DNA of 64,000 nucleotides from Spisula solida. Taxonomy: Eukaryota > Mollusca > Bivalvia > Venerida > Mactridae. Shown piece after piece: positions 1 through 12,237 of the stretch (its first letter is position 1; every line of letters starts with the position of its first letter). Location of the stretch: NCBI GenBank assembly GCA_947247005.1, contig OX365944.1, positions 5,716,501-5,780,500 on the forward strand. Reading direction: 5' to 3'. The notes beneath the pieces are model-generated. The model was given only the letters and a program-made list of their open reading frames with translations. It was not told the origin of the DNA and did no database searches. Position numbers and translations under genes: made by a program.

Positions 1-223
1 GCCTAGGCCCCACTGAACATTTTTTGCTTCGACGATGTACTCCCGATTGACATTAATGAGTTATCAGGACATCGGGAACAGGATCATCATCATCTAGGAA
101 AAGTTTCGGGGAAGTCATGAGACAATGTGTGATATAATAAAGGAATCGTGATGAATCGGGTGGTATCGGAAATTATCGGGAGAACATCGCCCCGATGAGG
201 AATTCCTCAATGGGACCTAGGCT
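1..223 (+). mobile_element. Short TIR element (MITE), copy 1 of 6
   Basis: Ends are inverted copies of AGCCTAGGTCCCACTGAG; the left end is cut by the window edge. The interior has GATGTACTCCCGATTGA and GTCATGAGACA stretches shared with the other five copies. It carries no coding capacity, so it would depend on a transposase elsewhere. Confidence 0.8.
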
Positions 224-1007
224 TGAGCAAACTGTAAAAATGACAACAATCTACATGAGTTTGTGTAGAAGCTCGAAGTGGATGCAAAATACGTAACGAA
301 GATAACCACCAGCTATTCTAAATGAATATGAATGCAATTCTTCCCAAACTACGCCCTTTGCAAGACACATGTTTTGTATAATAATAATAACAATAATAAT
401 AATAATAAAATTTATTATTATTATTATTAAAATACTTTATTTATTGAGGGAACATACTTGACATAATTTTCAATCTGCCGTAAGGCCTTTAACTTTGTAT
501 GCTGCTTGGTAGCTGCTGTGATTGTTTTGGTATAAATTATTACATGTACTTCGTTTTCTCGTTCAGTTTAATGTTAAGCGTTGTGCCGTATGTTTGTGGT
601 CTTTCATTATCTTTGCACAAAGACTGTACCGGTGGATAAAATGTAGTACGTGTATATGCATCAACTTTTGTCGTATTCCTTCCAAAAAACTGAACATCCT
701 ATATCGTGAAATTAAAACGATTCTGTCCGTAGGTGTAATCCCAGACTAAGCCATACCAAAGTTGTTAAATGATATTAGTATGTCATCATTGTTTGCACAT
801 CGTCATGATAGTTCAATAGTGTCAGGATATTGTGACTACAGTACTATAGTCTTCATATGACTGAACTATTGTCGATCAGATTTGAACACACATACTACAG
901 AAGGTCACTCCCCTTGAAGTTGGAGGACATTGGCTAATCTTGGTGAAAAAACAAAACAAACAAACAAACATGAGAAAGTCACGAGTGGTATACGTTTATA
1001 GACTTAC

Positions 1008-1091
1008 CTTGTATACAGGCATACATATTGCATCGATAAAGTTCACCTGCATCTCTGGTAATTTGTCTTTCTTGTCTCGGTCCATCATTTC
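1008..1091 (-). CDS. Copy A exon: EMMDRDKK...EMQV; last copy A exon in view
   Basis: 84 nt identical to copy B, retaining the selectivity Gln at 1047-1049, with a GTAAGT donor. By the constant offset between copies the terminal exon would sit about 45 to 190 bases left of position 1, outside the window. Confidence 0.86.
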
Positions 1092-1615
1092 CTGCAGGGA
1101 TAAATACAGATATTATTCCGTACTTGTCTTATACATGTACATGACCCATCATAAACTTGCACTTATGGATTTATTGGTATACTTATTCATGGAAGATTTG
1201 ATTTAGTGGTTGAAATCATCTACAAAATCTACGGAATTTAATACCCACGAATATTAATAAGTTTTCAGCAAAGAACTTTGAAAATAAGGTTATTGGTCTC
1301 GTACATTTGGAACATCATGGAACTGTGTTGAATGGCGGAAACTGTGACAAGACTGCGCATGAATTTTATAGCAACTATATATCAATTCTATTCAACAAAC
1401 TATTCATTTTGGTAATGTATATTGAACCATGTCCAAAAGGTAAATATCTATTCCACACCATAAGTCAACGTATCCTACAAAGAACATAACGTCATGCCTT
1501 TCATTGGTAATTACTTAGTATAACACCCTTACGTGTGTACGTACATATTCAGTAAATATAGTCCGTGATTCTGGTATTTATCAAACAATATGACGTCAGT
1601 AATAACACTACTTAC

Positions 1616-1690
1616 GATTGGTTTAATTTTCAGCTTTGCCTTTTCAAGATCCCCTTGCTCAAAGAACTCGCTTGCAATCAAGTCGGCAAC
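1616..1690 (-). CDS. Copy A exon: [14 protein letters not shown]
   Basis: 75 nt, phase 0 to 0, identical to copy B with the same splice signals. Confidence 0.86.
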
Positions 1691-2321
1691 CTGAAAATCG
1701 GATTAAATCACTAATTTCTATAATTTTCATGCTAGTTTTGGAACATCGTTCGTGTAATTAACACAAATCCTCAATTAATCTAGTTTAACATTTCATTTTC
1801 TTGGAAATGGCACAGCAGACAGCGCGAGCCGGATATTAAGTCAGGCAATGTCGTTGTCTAAACGTCGCGTGCAAATTGATCTCTACCCATCTGTTTTTGA
1901 CATCTCTAAAACAAATCCGATATATTTTACGCCAAGCACAAATATTATTGATGGTATTTAATAAGCAATCATATTACACTACGATCATCAGCACTTTCAC
2001 TTGGCAGCTTTTATTGCTAGCTTAAAAATGTTTATGACTCCAACGTTCATCGTGTTTCGGAAAATGACGGACGTCTTGGTAAACATACCCGGACTGAATT
2101 TCCATTTTATTACTTAATTGCATGTCTGTGTGTAATAACATTGGAAACGAATCCACGAGAACGCCCTTGTGCCAAAAATACGAACTAAGTTAACGATGTT
2201 CAAAAACCCCGAAGGCGACAAGTTGTTAGAATTCAAGACCAGAAGTGAATTTAGAACCAATTGGAGCACCAATATCTTTCTTTATCGTTTTGTTCCAATC
2301 GCAACACACTATATGCCGTCA

Positions 2322-2601
2322 TAAAATTGTCCATAAATTGGACTTCAATATGATCGCTTTGAAATTGTCCACAAATTGCACGTCGTTTGATCGCCTTAAA
2401 ATTGTCCATAAATTGAAACTTAATATGGTGGTTTAAAATTGTCCATCAATTAGAACTTAATAAGGTCGTCTTTAAATTGTCCATAAATTGGAAGTTAAGA
2501 TCGCCTTAGAATTGTCCATATTTTGGACCAAAGGTGGTTGTCTTAAAATTGTCCATAATTTGGACCTCAAAATGATCGTTTTAAAATTGTCCATATTTTG
2601 G
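2322..2601. repeat. Minisatellite, about 37-bp unit, copy A
   Basis: About eight imperfect units built on AAATTGTCCATAAATTGGA followed by a GATCGCCTT-like spacer, within an intron. Confidence 0.85.
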
Positions 2602-3394
2602 TTAAAATTGTAAGTTATTTTCCACATTTTGCCACATTTCTAGGATAACAACTTAAAGTATGTTCTGAACTTTCCTGTCTGTCTACTAGAGTGCGTATAT
2701 GTGTTTTAGTCTTAATACATTCTGAAGACTTTCAGCATCACCTAATTCACCCCTAATGTGTTTTTCTATCGTAGGCACATTTGTGATGGAAATTTTCTCG
2801 CGCCTCATGATGTGTGATCACACACCAGATTGGACCAGAACTGTCAGACACTGATCGGTGAAGTTATGCATTCAAACTTTATTGATCATAACGTCAGTGG
2901 TAGCGTCAGATGAGTTTTAGCCTATGCTACACTTGTCTTCGGGTTTTCAATTGTTTTTCGAATCGTTTTTTTTGTTATTAATGGAGGACAGTTGGTAAAT
3001 AGTTTTTTCCGACATCATTTATCGACCACTGTACTATATTGAGAGGGCATGATCATAGCTTAAAGTCTCGATGGAACATAAGCTGCCCAATGCGGGTATC
3101 CCGTCTGAATCAAACGGATAATACGCCTGATGCTCTTTGTCAACTATAAGTACCACACATGTCATAGCCATTGTTTCAAACCGACCGTTCTTGATCAGGG
3201 CATGCGACAGGAAATAATACATTCAAGGTTTCACTAAGTAATAATAAAGCGCTGAAGCACTTGCAAAACTATACTACTTTTATTCTTAATACAGATTCCT
3301 TAGTTACCCTGACAGCGAAAACTTATTTGTTTGTGGCCACTCATTGTGATCATTTGTTTTCGACAAATTACAAATTCAAGACATGACCACTTAC

Positions 3395-3536
3395 CCGTTT
3401 TTGAACCTCCCATGGTTTGGTGATAGCAGCAACATCAGAGGCTGTCATCAGCATGGATCTCAATAAGTCTCTATGCTCGTCAGTATCCCAATCTGTAGAT
3501 TCATCATCAACCAGACGGAAAAAATCACATCGATGT
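3395..3536 (-). CDS. Copy A exon: metal Asp and ITKPW, with Gly-to-Cys change
   Basis: 142 nt, one base different from copy B: GGT becomes TGT, giving HRCDFF instead of HRGDFF. The SMLMTASD Asp (3434-3436) remains, but its partner metal ligands are on the deleted exons. The changed position is variable in the family, so the substitution alone need not be harmful. Confidence 0.87.
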
Positions 3537-3998
3537 CTGAAATAAATGGACACCTTTACTCAATGTAAACTCTTGCTCGAATGACAAAATAAACGCAGTA
3601 TCTGTCTTGAGTGTTTTATTTTCATTGAATATGGCAATCCTGAAACACCGGCTGTTTCCGTTTTCTTTCGTTCTATTGCAATGCATCAAAGACCGATGTC
3701 ATCAGAATGTAACATATGACAGAGAGGCTTACGAAATAAAGCATTTCATAGCATTGTTAATTTTGTACTACACAATGAATTCAAGGTACGTCCAATTTGT
3801 GTTTCCTATTCCGTACACACAAACTATAAGTCATTATTTTTTATCGACGCCATAGACTCATTTTATATTTTTGTTGTCCCCCAACGCCCGACGGCATGGA
3901 CAGGACAATTCTCGATCTATTTTTGTTGCCCCAACCCAAAAGACATATGCTCATTGCGTGATCAAATCAATGGTATACTCGCAGATGGAATTTTAATT

Positions 3999-4326
3999 GC
4001 CATTTAGCGGAACTATTTATAGCACGAATTTTCTATATTTAGATCGTACATATAGCTGACTTAGAGCCACTTAACGGAGCTGTTAATAGCATGTGTTATC
4101 TACATTTAGAATGTACGCACAATTTACTTAGAGTCACCTAACAGAGCTATTTATAGCACATGCTATCTATATTAAAATATACACGTAGTAACTTGGTGCC
4201 ACTTAACGGAGCTATTTATAGCATGGATTATCTATATTTAGATCGTACACATAGTTGACTTGAAGTCACCTAGTGGAGCTTTTTATAGCACATGTAATAG
4301 AATTTGAGATTAAACACATAGTTGAC
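3999..4326. repeat. Minisatellite, about 66-bp unit, copy A
   Basis: Five degenerate units with GCCACTTAACGGAGCTATTT and TATAGCAC...TCTATATTTAGATCG. Ends just before the donor of the 4355-4455 exon. Confidence 0.82.
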
Positions 4327-4354
4327 AATTCAAAGTTGTAGAAGAAGAACTTAC

Positions 4355-4455
4355 TTAAAGTATAATGCCAAGTCTGTGGATAATATTGCACACTCCAGTA
4401 ACCCTATCACAGACTCGTACTCTTCCTGAGATAATCCAGACAGGATTTCATTGCC
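4355..4455 (-). CDS. Copy A exon: GNEILSGLS...; first exon after the deletion
   Basis: 101 nt identical to copy B, acceptor GTTTCAG and donor GTAAGT. The deletion junction lies 433 bases upstream in the intron, so the acceptor region is untouched. Confidence 0.87.
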
Positions 4456-4887
4456 CTGAAACAATGGAAATATTCACAATACATGAATAATTCTCACATC
4501 ATTCATAATAAGCCGGAATATCTTTATTTTTATTACAATATTTCATCCAGTAATTGATTTAGCGAAGGTCATGGAATTAAACATGCAACACACAAATCAA
4601 ACTCATGTAAGACAGTAATTTATACGGATTTTAACCCTTTACTCCATTCAGATTAGACTGGTACCACTTTGTTTCATTTCCTGACACCAGTCTAATTAAG
4701 ATGTGCACACGAAGTGCCCCTGTCGTTATACTAATGTAAATTGGATCTACGAGGTAACAGATCGTAACTAATCGGGTATTTTCGGATGTTCGATACCAAA
4801 GAGGTTCCCCAGTGTGGCTTGAAGTAGACTGGTAAAACTTTACGTATTTTGAGATAGTCAAAATCGGCCCCAGATACCAGTCTAGCG

Positions 4888-4890
4888 TGA
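4888..4890. other. Deletion junction that removed copy A catalytic exons
   Basis: Sequence left of this point matches copy B up to about 39276 and sequence right of it matches copy B from about 42808. The shared trinucleotide TGA occurs at both copy B breakpoints, so the join has 3 bp of microhomology, typical of end joining. The missing segment in copy B terms is 39277-42810, about 3.53 kb. Confidence 0.9.
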
Positions 4891-6410
4891 TTTCTCAAGA
4901 CATAAAATGTATTTTTGGGGGGAAGTGGCGATTTTTGCCGTGTATTCAGAGGCAACAAATAATATTTTATTTTAAGCCTTGCTGGTGTCCATCATAATGG
5001 TTGTTGTTTATCCATGATTATCGTATTTCTTACAAAATCTACAACACGTAAGGGCTATCCTGGTCTTTATTGTCCATTATATTGTTCATTGATACACATG
5101 AAGGGAAACTACTGACTTATTCTTATTGCCGTTAATATCGATGTAAAGAGAGGCATGTTATAAGCTAAATGTTCCCTGAAACAAAATCAAATACAGGGAT
5201 TTATCTGCTGTCACAATTACGAATTCAACCAACCTTAAGGACATTTTTCAAAAAAAAAAATTTTGTCATGGTACTGTATTTTGCAATCCGCGATGTAATT
5301 ATTGCTCCTAAAATGCATTTTAACAAACTCAACAAATTTTCATGCCAACGAAAATGTTTGACTTCACAGAATAAAGCAGAAATGTATTATTATAACAAGA
5401 AGCGCAAACTGAAACTGATTATTAGAAAAAAATGAAGTATTTTCATTGTATTCTATGGAGATTAGGCTAAAATGGCATCCAGACACTTTTTCAGAGTAAT
5501 TAGATATTAGTTTGTCTAAACAAAAAATTAGAGGTCCATGGCCGACGCAATCACAACAGTGACATCTTGAAGGAGTTCCTAAACTGTCATCTCAACAGAC
5601 CCCCTAACTTGATATCCCGATGGACTGTGTTCTTTATTGGCGCTGTAAATGCATGCAAATTATGATTTTGTCATGATTTTTTTAAAAATCTTCTTGTGAA
5701 CCGTTTTGTGATGTTGGGTTCACGAAGGTGACGTAGTTGGTATTATCAGATGATATTATAATTTTATTATAAGTCAGACAGCATCGGCGTATTATTGTCG
5801 ACTGTGCACTTTTTTATCCTATTATCTGTGTATTACGTATGGAACCGCCTTAAACATCTCACAGTCTCTGTATAATTACTTTGTATGTGCCGATCCCATT
5901 CGTTCAGTTAATATCATAAAACCATAATTCCGTTGAAAGATGTCGGGAAATTAGTCTAGTAATGTAAGTTAAGACACCTCTATGTTGCGTATGACTGCAA
6001 ATTTTATGATTCATAATGCTATGTATTGTATATATTAAGATGGAGTTTATGTAACAAAAAAATGAACCAAGATGTGAACTAATGTTGGTTTGTTCTTAAT
6101 TGAGGCGTCTCTGAGCCACATCAAGTTGGACAAATGTCCATCTCCTATAATGTGTCCAACCCCCGTGTCCTTCGCCATATGATATTTAACGTATCCTCAC
6201 CAACATGTAGTATTCTTATTCGGATATGATGATTAAAAAGCGTTTAAAATAGGCTAAGGACAAAACAAGACTGCGTTCAATAAACGCTTTTGCCCCCATG
6301 GAAGCCTTGTCCATAACAAGCTAAGACAATCAGGGGCCATACTTCTGTTAAAATGTTGGATATTATTACATGACTTTGACAATAAAAGGGGCTTTTGATG
6401 GTAAACAAGT

Positions 6411-6870
6411 ATGCCAAGTTTGAAAACAATGTCTTGATGAAAGATGAAACGGTCAATTTGGGTTAACCAAGAATTTGCCCTTCAATAAGTCTAAAATTAG
6501 GTCAATGTGAAGGTCAAAATGAGGTCAGATGATATAGGTGTATGGAGAGTGTTCAAATACGATATCCATGCAAGTATGAAAGCTTTTTAGAGTGCCGTAT
6601 TAATGCTAGACGAAACGGTCAATTTAGGTTAACCAAACATTTTGCCCTTCAATAAGAATAAGTCCAAAATTAGGTCAATGTGAAGGTCAAAATGAGGTCA
6701 GATGATATAGGTGTGTGCAGACTTTTCAAATACAACATCCATGCAAGTATGACAGCTTTGTAGCAAGCCATATTGATGTAAGACGAAGCGGTCTATTTGG
6801 GTTAACCAGGGACGGACGGACAGGTCTATTACTATAAGCCTTCCGATCTATCGATACGGGGGCATAAAAA
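6411..6870. repeat. Tandem repeat, about 190-bp unit, copy A
   Basis: Two full units and a partial one sharing GGTCAATGTGAAGGTCAAAA and GAGGTCAGATGATATAGGTG, ending with GGACGGACGGACAGGTC and CGGGGGCATAAAAA. The ending resembles the tail of dispersed mollusc repeats. Confidence 0.75.
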
Positions 6871-7302
6871 TAAAGTCCGATATTATTACCCTAACCACTC
6901 CTTTTGTCCATGCTGCTCTGATATTATATATTTTTGAAAAAGTCTATAAAACATTTGAATGTTCCAAAGCTGTCAGAAGAATGAAAGCAATTCTCTACAG
7001 AAACCAGAAACACACATTTCAGATTGTTCGAAACTCCTCGGAAATTTACAAAATATGATTCTAGAAGAGAATTGTCCGAGGTGTTCCGAATGATTTATGA
7101 TATATAAGATGAGGATAAGTACATGTTTTACGATGATTCTTATGTGACAAGTACCTAGCATATCCGAACATAAAAAACAGTCCTTCCGCAAAAACGAATG
7201 GGACCATTTGGTCTACGTAAATAGCATCGTTTTTGCTGGGAGGAGTTGATTTACGTCAAAATGGCTACATACCGGCCACCTGTTGAAGAATGTAATGCTT
7301 AC

Positions 7303-7449
7303 TTCATAATTTATTCGGAACTTTTCGAGCAAGTCGAGATCCATGAACATTCGTATACTGGCTTTTAGCGTGTCGTCATCATCTAGTGCTACGTCATTGA
7401 AGCAATAATCTAACAATTTATAATCATTACATGTCGGTATCACTGCTTT
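7303..7449 (-). CDS. Copy A exon: linker into catalytic domain; last exon before the deletion
   Basis: 147 nt, phase 0 to 0, ending FRINYE with an intact GTAAGC donor. It differs from copy B by two synonymous changes. In copy A the next available acceptor belongs to the GNEILSG exon at 4455, also phase 0, so RINYE would join GNEIL directly. Confidence 0.87.
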
Positions 7450-8294
7450 CTGGAAATATAAAAAAACAATGCATTGCGATAAAACATGAGATTTAAAGAT
7501 AAGCATTCCTATTATGTTCTTCAAACGAAATCCGTCGACATATTGTTTGGACTTTGAGCATGTCCACCTATAGGTCGATGTTAGCATTGGATTATTCAAC
7601 GATGTCTAAGAAGATACCACTAGAATCTTAAGATATAATCTTTGCTTGACCGATCGATTGTCCTGGATAGTTGGTTTTACGTGATTCACATTGCTATCAA
7701 GTGCGTTTGTTTGTCTGCCTGTATGATACAATCATTCGGTATATATATTAACTGATTTCGACAACTATAAATATGACCTAAAACGTAAAGCATTTTGAAC
7801 CATTTTAGCAAGTATATTTAGCCTCTGAAACTTAGGTAGGATTTAGGTTAATACATCAAGAGTTCAATTTTGAACATGTGGAAATACATTATACATGTTC
7901 TACATCACGTCAATACGTAAATAACGATTGGAACACCTCAATTAGTCATTGACCGATCTACATCGCATGTATCATAATTCATAACGCTTAACATCGTCAA
8001 AACATGACATATTTATACGCGGCAAGTAAAAAAGGCCGTGCAGTATTAATTCCCCAACGGGTGCTATAGAATGACATCAGCTGTCAGCGTTTAGACAATG
8101 GGAATTCCAAGTCAATATTTCCAGTTGTGTTACAACAAACACGTGCTTTATTGATCAGATACTGTGAGGGCTTCTTCAACTATCTTTGTTGCTGCTTTCC
8201 AGAATAAAACTAAAACACAGGCAACACGTCGTCCGCGATATGAATCGTAAATTATCCGACGTGCTCCGATTGTTCTAAACGTGGACAAACATAC

Positions 8295-8438
8295 CTTAAG
8301 TTTGTTGGATTCAGTAGATGGCGCTGATACGTGATATGATAGCGTTTCTATAGCTATTTTCTGTTTTGCACTCGCCCGCATCGCTGTCTCATACATCTGA
8401 GTATTATATATCCCCATACCACAAAATATTGCAAATGC
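8295..8438 (-). CDS. Copy A exon: end of GAF-B and linker helix
   Basis: 144 nt, phase 0 to 0, starting [17 protein letters not shown]. Identical to copy B, with intact CTCACAG acceptor and GTATGT donor. Confidence 0.87.
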
Positions 8439-8764
8439 CTGTGAGAAAAAGAGAACAAATATAAGACCAACTATGTCGTATAAACATATAACATGTAATG
8501 GAAAATTGGTGCATAAATATTATGGGACATCTAAGTATTAAGATTAAAGAAGTTCGGTTTATTATACACTAAATGGTGTTTGTTCCTTGTCTGTGTCATA
8601 GAAACATTTCGCTCAGCACATGCGCATGCCTTATATAGAACTACGCTTTGAAACGAGAGCTGTCCACGAACAGCGCGAACCACTATTCGCAGCGCCATGT
8701 TAGGATAGTACAATTATTATATATTTAAAACAAAATGCTTCATAACAGCAGCATTACCCTATGC

Positions 8765-9427
8765 TGTGTAGAGGTTGGGGCTTCTAAGTCGAAAAAGGGG
8801 GATAATTTGGGCAAAATACAGGACCGATACCTACTCATGTGAAGGTCCCCTTGGTCATGAAGGTAAACAAGTAAGCATTTCTGAGTCCAAAAGGGGGCAT
8901 AATTTCAACAAAATGCTAAATAGTTATCTTCTCCTGTGTGGGGGTTGGTGTCATGATGGTGAACATGTATGCAAAGTATCAAAGCAATATGTCAATGCAC
9001 TTTAAAGATATAAGAGGTTAAAAAACCTGTACCTAAACTTTAACATTTGCATTTCCAAGTCCAACAGGGGCATAATTTCAACGAAATGCTTGATAGAGTT
9101 ACCTACCCCAGTGTATGGGTTGGGGTCATGATGGTGAACAAGTATGTAAAGCAATATGTGAATGCACTGTGGAAATATTAGAGGCGAAAAAACCTGTACC
9201 TAAACTTTAACATTTGCACTAAGTTGAAAAAGGGGGCATAATAAACAAGTATGCAAAGTATGAAAGCAACATCTCAAAGGACTTAGAGAATATAAGAGGT
9301 TAAAAAACCTGTACCTAAACTTTAACAAAAGTGTTACGCCGACGCCGACGCCAACGCCGACGCCAAAGCCGACGCTCTGGTGAATGCAATAGCTCCCCTT
9401 ATTCTACGAGTAGTGGAGCTAAAAATG
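8765..9427. repeat. Tandem repeat, about 190-bp unit, with GCCGAC tail, copy A
   Basis: About three units containing GGTTGGGGTCATGATGGTGA, AACCTGTACCTAAACTTTAA and GGGGCATAATTTCAACAAAA, followed by a GCCGACGCC tract and a foldback AGCTCC...GGAGCT. Unit number is lower than in copy B. Confidence 0.8.
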
Positions 9428-9639
9428 ACTGCTTTGTACATGGTAATCTTAAAAACTCGGATTCTGAAAAAAACCGGAATTTTGATGAAACCGATCAAAG
9501 ATATTTGGTCCATATAATGCACACGTTTGTGCCTGCAATCAAATGACCTCTATCACATTCATCTTTTAAAGTCATATTCCGGGATAATTTATAGTTTATC
9601 ATAATTTATTACTTTCATTGTGTTGTATCTTAATCTCCT

Positions 9640-10520
9640 ACTCAGTGTTTATGGGGGCCGCCATTTTGGCCAGAGATAGTCTGATTTCATCAGGTAAACA
9701 GGTGTCTAGTGACGTCACACCGCCGATTGATACAGAAAGCCTTGAATACTTTATATCACTGTATGTAGGAAATGTTACCATTTTGACTGTTGATTGAAAT
9801 AATTTTATAATGTCTTCTGACGAAAATGAGGATTTATCTGCAGTGGAAGCAGTTGGATACCAATGGGAGCCAGAGTATAATGAGGAAGAACTAAAATTAA
9901 TTGTTCTATAATAATATAAAGTATGTACATTACTTATGAAGTGATTAACAGTTAACTTAATTCTAATGATAGTTAAGGATCAATAATTTTAATAACCAAT
10001 TGAATAATTAAAAAAATAATTCTAAATGATTGCAATTTCTCTTCGCAAATATTTAATAAAATTAAACTAAAACAATAATTCTGTATTATACTGCAGACAG
10101 AAAACTTTGTTAAAATCATTATAAAACATATAATTTAACCACATTACCTGTTTACATTGTATCTTCTATGAAGCAGCTATTTTCAAAGTGTTTTTACAAA
10201 CAATTCTGTTTTCAGAGTAGACATAATTTTTTATGTTCAGGTTTTCAGTGCCTAGATTATGGATCCATCTTTCACATAGTTGTTTATTTTTTACATGATC
10301 TGGTATGGCAAATGTACTCATTCCCTGTCCATGCACAACATTGCAATATTTCGCTTTGCATTGAGGTATTTTTATTGCCAAATTACATAAAATGATAACA
10401 CTATTATGTCCCACTTATTGGATCCAGCATTTAATTACTGCAATCTTATCAGATTGACTGACTGGCGGTGTGACGTCGTACTGCAAAGATACCTGGGTAA
10501 AATATGGTGGCCCTCCAAGT
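9640..10520. mobile_element. DNA-transposon relic with degenerate inverted ends, copy A
   Basis: GGGGGCCGCCATTTTGG...GTGACGTCACACCGCC on the left is mirrored by GGCGGTGTGACGTC...TATGGTGGCCCTCC on the right. Between them lie a 33-codon plus-strand frame starting at 9811 (MSSDENEDL...YQWEPEY) and, on the minus strand, a THAP-like frame. The first frame resembles the acidic starts of P2X7-like invertebrate proteins; that is an impression only. Confidence 0.5.
10166..10414 (-). pseudogene. THAP-like zinc-finger relic, copy A
   Basis: 82-codon frame with C-x4-C, then [20 protein letters not shown] and a final R-I-V-C, a spacing that fits a THAP DNA-binding domain (C2CH). The last ligand should be C-x2-H, but the sequence gives C-K-N-T, so the His is lost and the frame runs out soon after. 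THAP domains are common in P-element-like transposases. Probably a dead transposon fragment. Confidence 0.5.
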
Positions 10521-10696
10521 CAGAGAGAGTTTAATTACCCTAGCTAATTAGGGTGTGAATAGCGGGCTATAAACATTGATTTTGAAGACAGTTGAGGGTT
10601 CTTTACAACATATCAAAAAATAAAAAAAATGGTGAACTTTCACTTTAAATGGAAATTAAGAGTATTGTGAGAATACCGAATTATTGTGAATGGTAC

Positions 10697-10790
10697 AATT
10701 GTTAATGCTATTGTTGTTAATGCTATTGGTGTTAATGCTATTGTTATTAATGCTATTGCTGTTAGTGTTGTTGCTGTTACTTCTGTTGTT
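10697..10790. repeat. Short tandem repeat GTTAATGCTATTGTT, copy A
   Basis: About five 15- to 18-base units; copy B (49163-49236) has one unit fewer. Confidence 0.75.
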
Positions 10791-10824
10791 GTTGTCTCTG
10801 TTACCAAGGTCACTGCTTTCCTTC

Positions 10825-11018
10825 TGTAAATTCACATATTTTCGTGGGTATTAAATTTCGTTGATTTAATAAAAAATATTTCCGTAGGGTCGTAAATTCG
10901 TCGATTACAAAACATGTAAGGGTAATCTTAGGTCCTTTATTGGGGAAGTCGATTAATTTGATGCTATCGGAAACGAAATCAACGCAAATTCAACTCCCTC
11001 TAAAATATTTTTTTTACA
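10825..11018. mobile_element. TGTAAA-terminal MITE, copy A
   Basis: Starts TGTAAATTCACATATTTTCG and ends near TTTTTTTACA, with CAAATTCAACTCCCTCTAAA near the right end. It resembles the element at 17546-17757. Lies next to the 11056-11199 exon. Confidence 0.6.
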
Positions 11019-11055
11019 GTAAACAATAAATCAATCAGATAACGTTAAATCTTAC

Positions 11056-11199
11056 TTCGAAGAGATTCTCGTCATTTTTAGTGAATGGTGTTCCGTCCTT
11101 TTTATTGATCAGTTGACTGACACCCATCACTCTACCCTCGGCGTTCTTGATTGGCATACACAGTATGGATTTCGTTCTAAAGCCGGTATCCTGATCAGC
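11056..11199 (-). CDS. Copy A exon: GAF-B with NKFDE-type motif
   Basis: 144 nt, phase 0 to 0. All residues of the N-K-x5-F-x3-D-E signature are intact and the exon is identical to copy B by eye, so any product could still fold GAF-B. Confidence 0.87.
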
Positions 11200-11634
11200 C
11201 TAAAATATGTAAACATGTCAAATTAGTGTGATCGTACATGAGAAGATATCAACAAATATAATTGATTCCGGAAATATTTAATATATTTTCGCATAGAAGA
11301 TAATTTGCATATAAAGACAATAAGGCAACTGTTGGCACATATACTTATAGTTTGTCTTGCCTATATCAGTAAATGCGTTCACATGTGCTTTTGCCAGAAA
11401 AACATACGAATATATGTATAGGTATAATGTAGATAAATATAAAATGTAAATTAGTACATGTGAACGAAACTTAAGTCGGTAACAGACGACATAATAACAG
11501 TACACGAAGGTTATTCGGAAAGTTCATGAAAATCTACTAACACATTAGATAATTCAATTCAATAAAATGAACATAAATAGACAAACAACCAAATCTAGCC
11601 TTGCTATGCATACCAAGCCAATTGCTATACTTAC

Positions 11635-11682
11635 TGTAGGATCAAATCTAGAATCACTATACACATCAGGTATATTCAGGGG
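11635..11682 (-). CDS. Copy A exon: GAF-B PLNIPDV microexon
   Basis: 48 nt, phase 0 to 0, identical to copy B including the flanking TTTCAG and GTAAGT. Confidence 0.85.
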
Positions 11683-12173
11683 CTGAAAGAATGAACACAC
11701 ATATAACAATAATAAAGATTTTATTTTACCAGAAAAATCATATGCCAATATGAATTTCATATCAATCAGCTATAAGATCCCCAACAATGAACAATGAACT
11801 AGAAAAATAACTATGCATAAAGAATATCAAAATATTTCATATTTTGGCCCATATGATGTGTCACAATATAACTTGAAAATATTTAATGTATACGAAAATA
11901 AATGTGTATATAATACTATATAATTATATTATACAACAGCAGAAAATGTATTTTATTTTTGACGATGATATTACAAAAAAATGTTTTTAAAACTTTTTAT
12001 ACAGCTGATTGTATTTCTAAGTCTATTAGAAAGTGTAACTGTGAGTGACCCCGTTTAAAGAGCAACGTTATTATTAAAGGAAAAGTTTGATTTGTATCAA
12101 GAAAATTGAAACTGGAATTATTATGGTGATAAAATGTGCAATAAAGTGTTACTTTATATAGAAAGACAGTTAC

Positions 12174-12237
12174 CTCCCCTGTTGATGCAACGTGACCGGA
12201 AATGCCAAGTTGAATTGAAAACCGAGGTTCAGTAGGC
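12174..12237 (-). CDS. Copy A exon: GAF-B core [10 protein letters not shown]
   Basis: 64 nt with intact acceptor TTTTAAG and donor GTAACT. It reads [14 protein letters not shown]; the Leu is Ile in copy B, the only base change in the exon. Confidence 0.83.

Larger units (their letters stand above)
4456..7302. other. Copy A intron spanning the deletion
   Basis: A hybrid intron created by the 3.5-kb deletion: left part from the intron after the EHHH exon, right part from the intron before the HNWRH exon. It holds the 190-bp repeat at 6411-6870. No exon remnants of the three lost exons are visible. Confidence 0.8.

Noticed and set aside
9331..9546. Arg-rich plus-strand frame and Ala/Ser-rich minus-strand frame
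   Set aside because: Both are translations of the GCCGACGCC repeat tail shared by dispersed repeats, not a gene.
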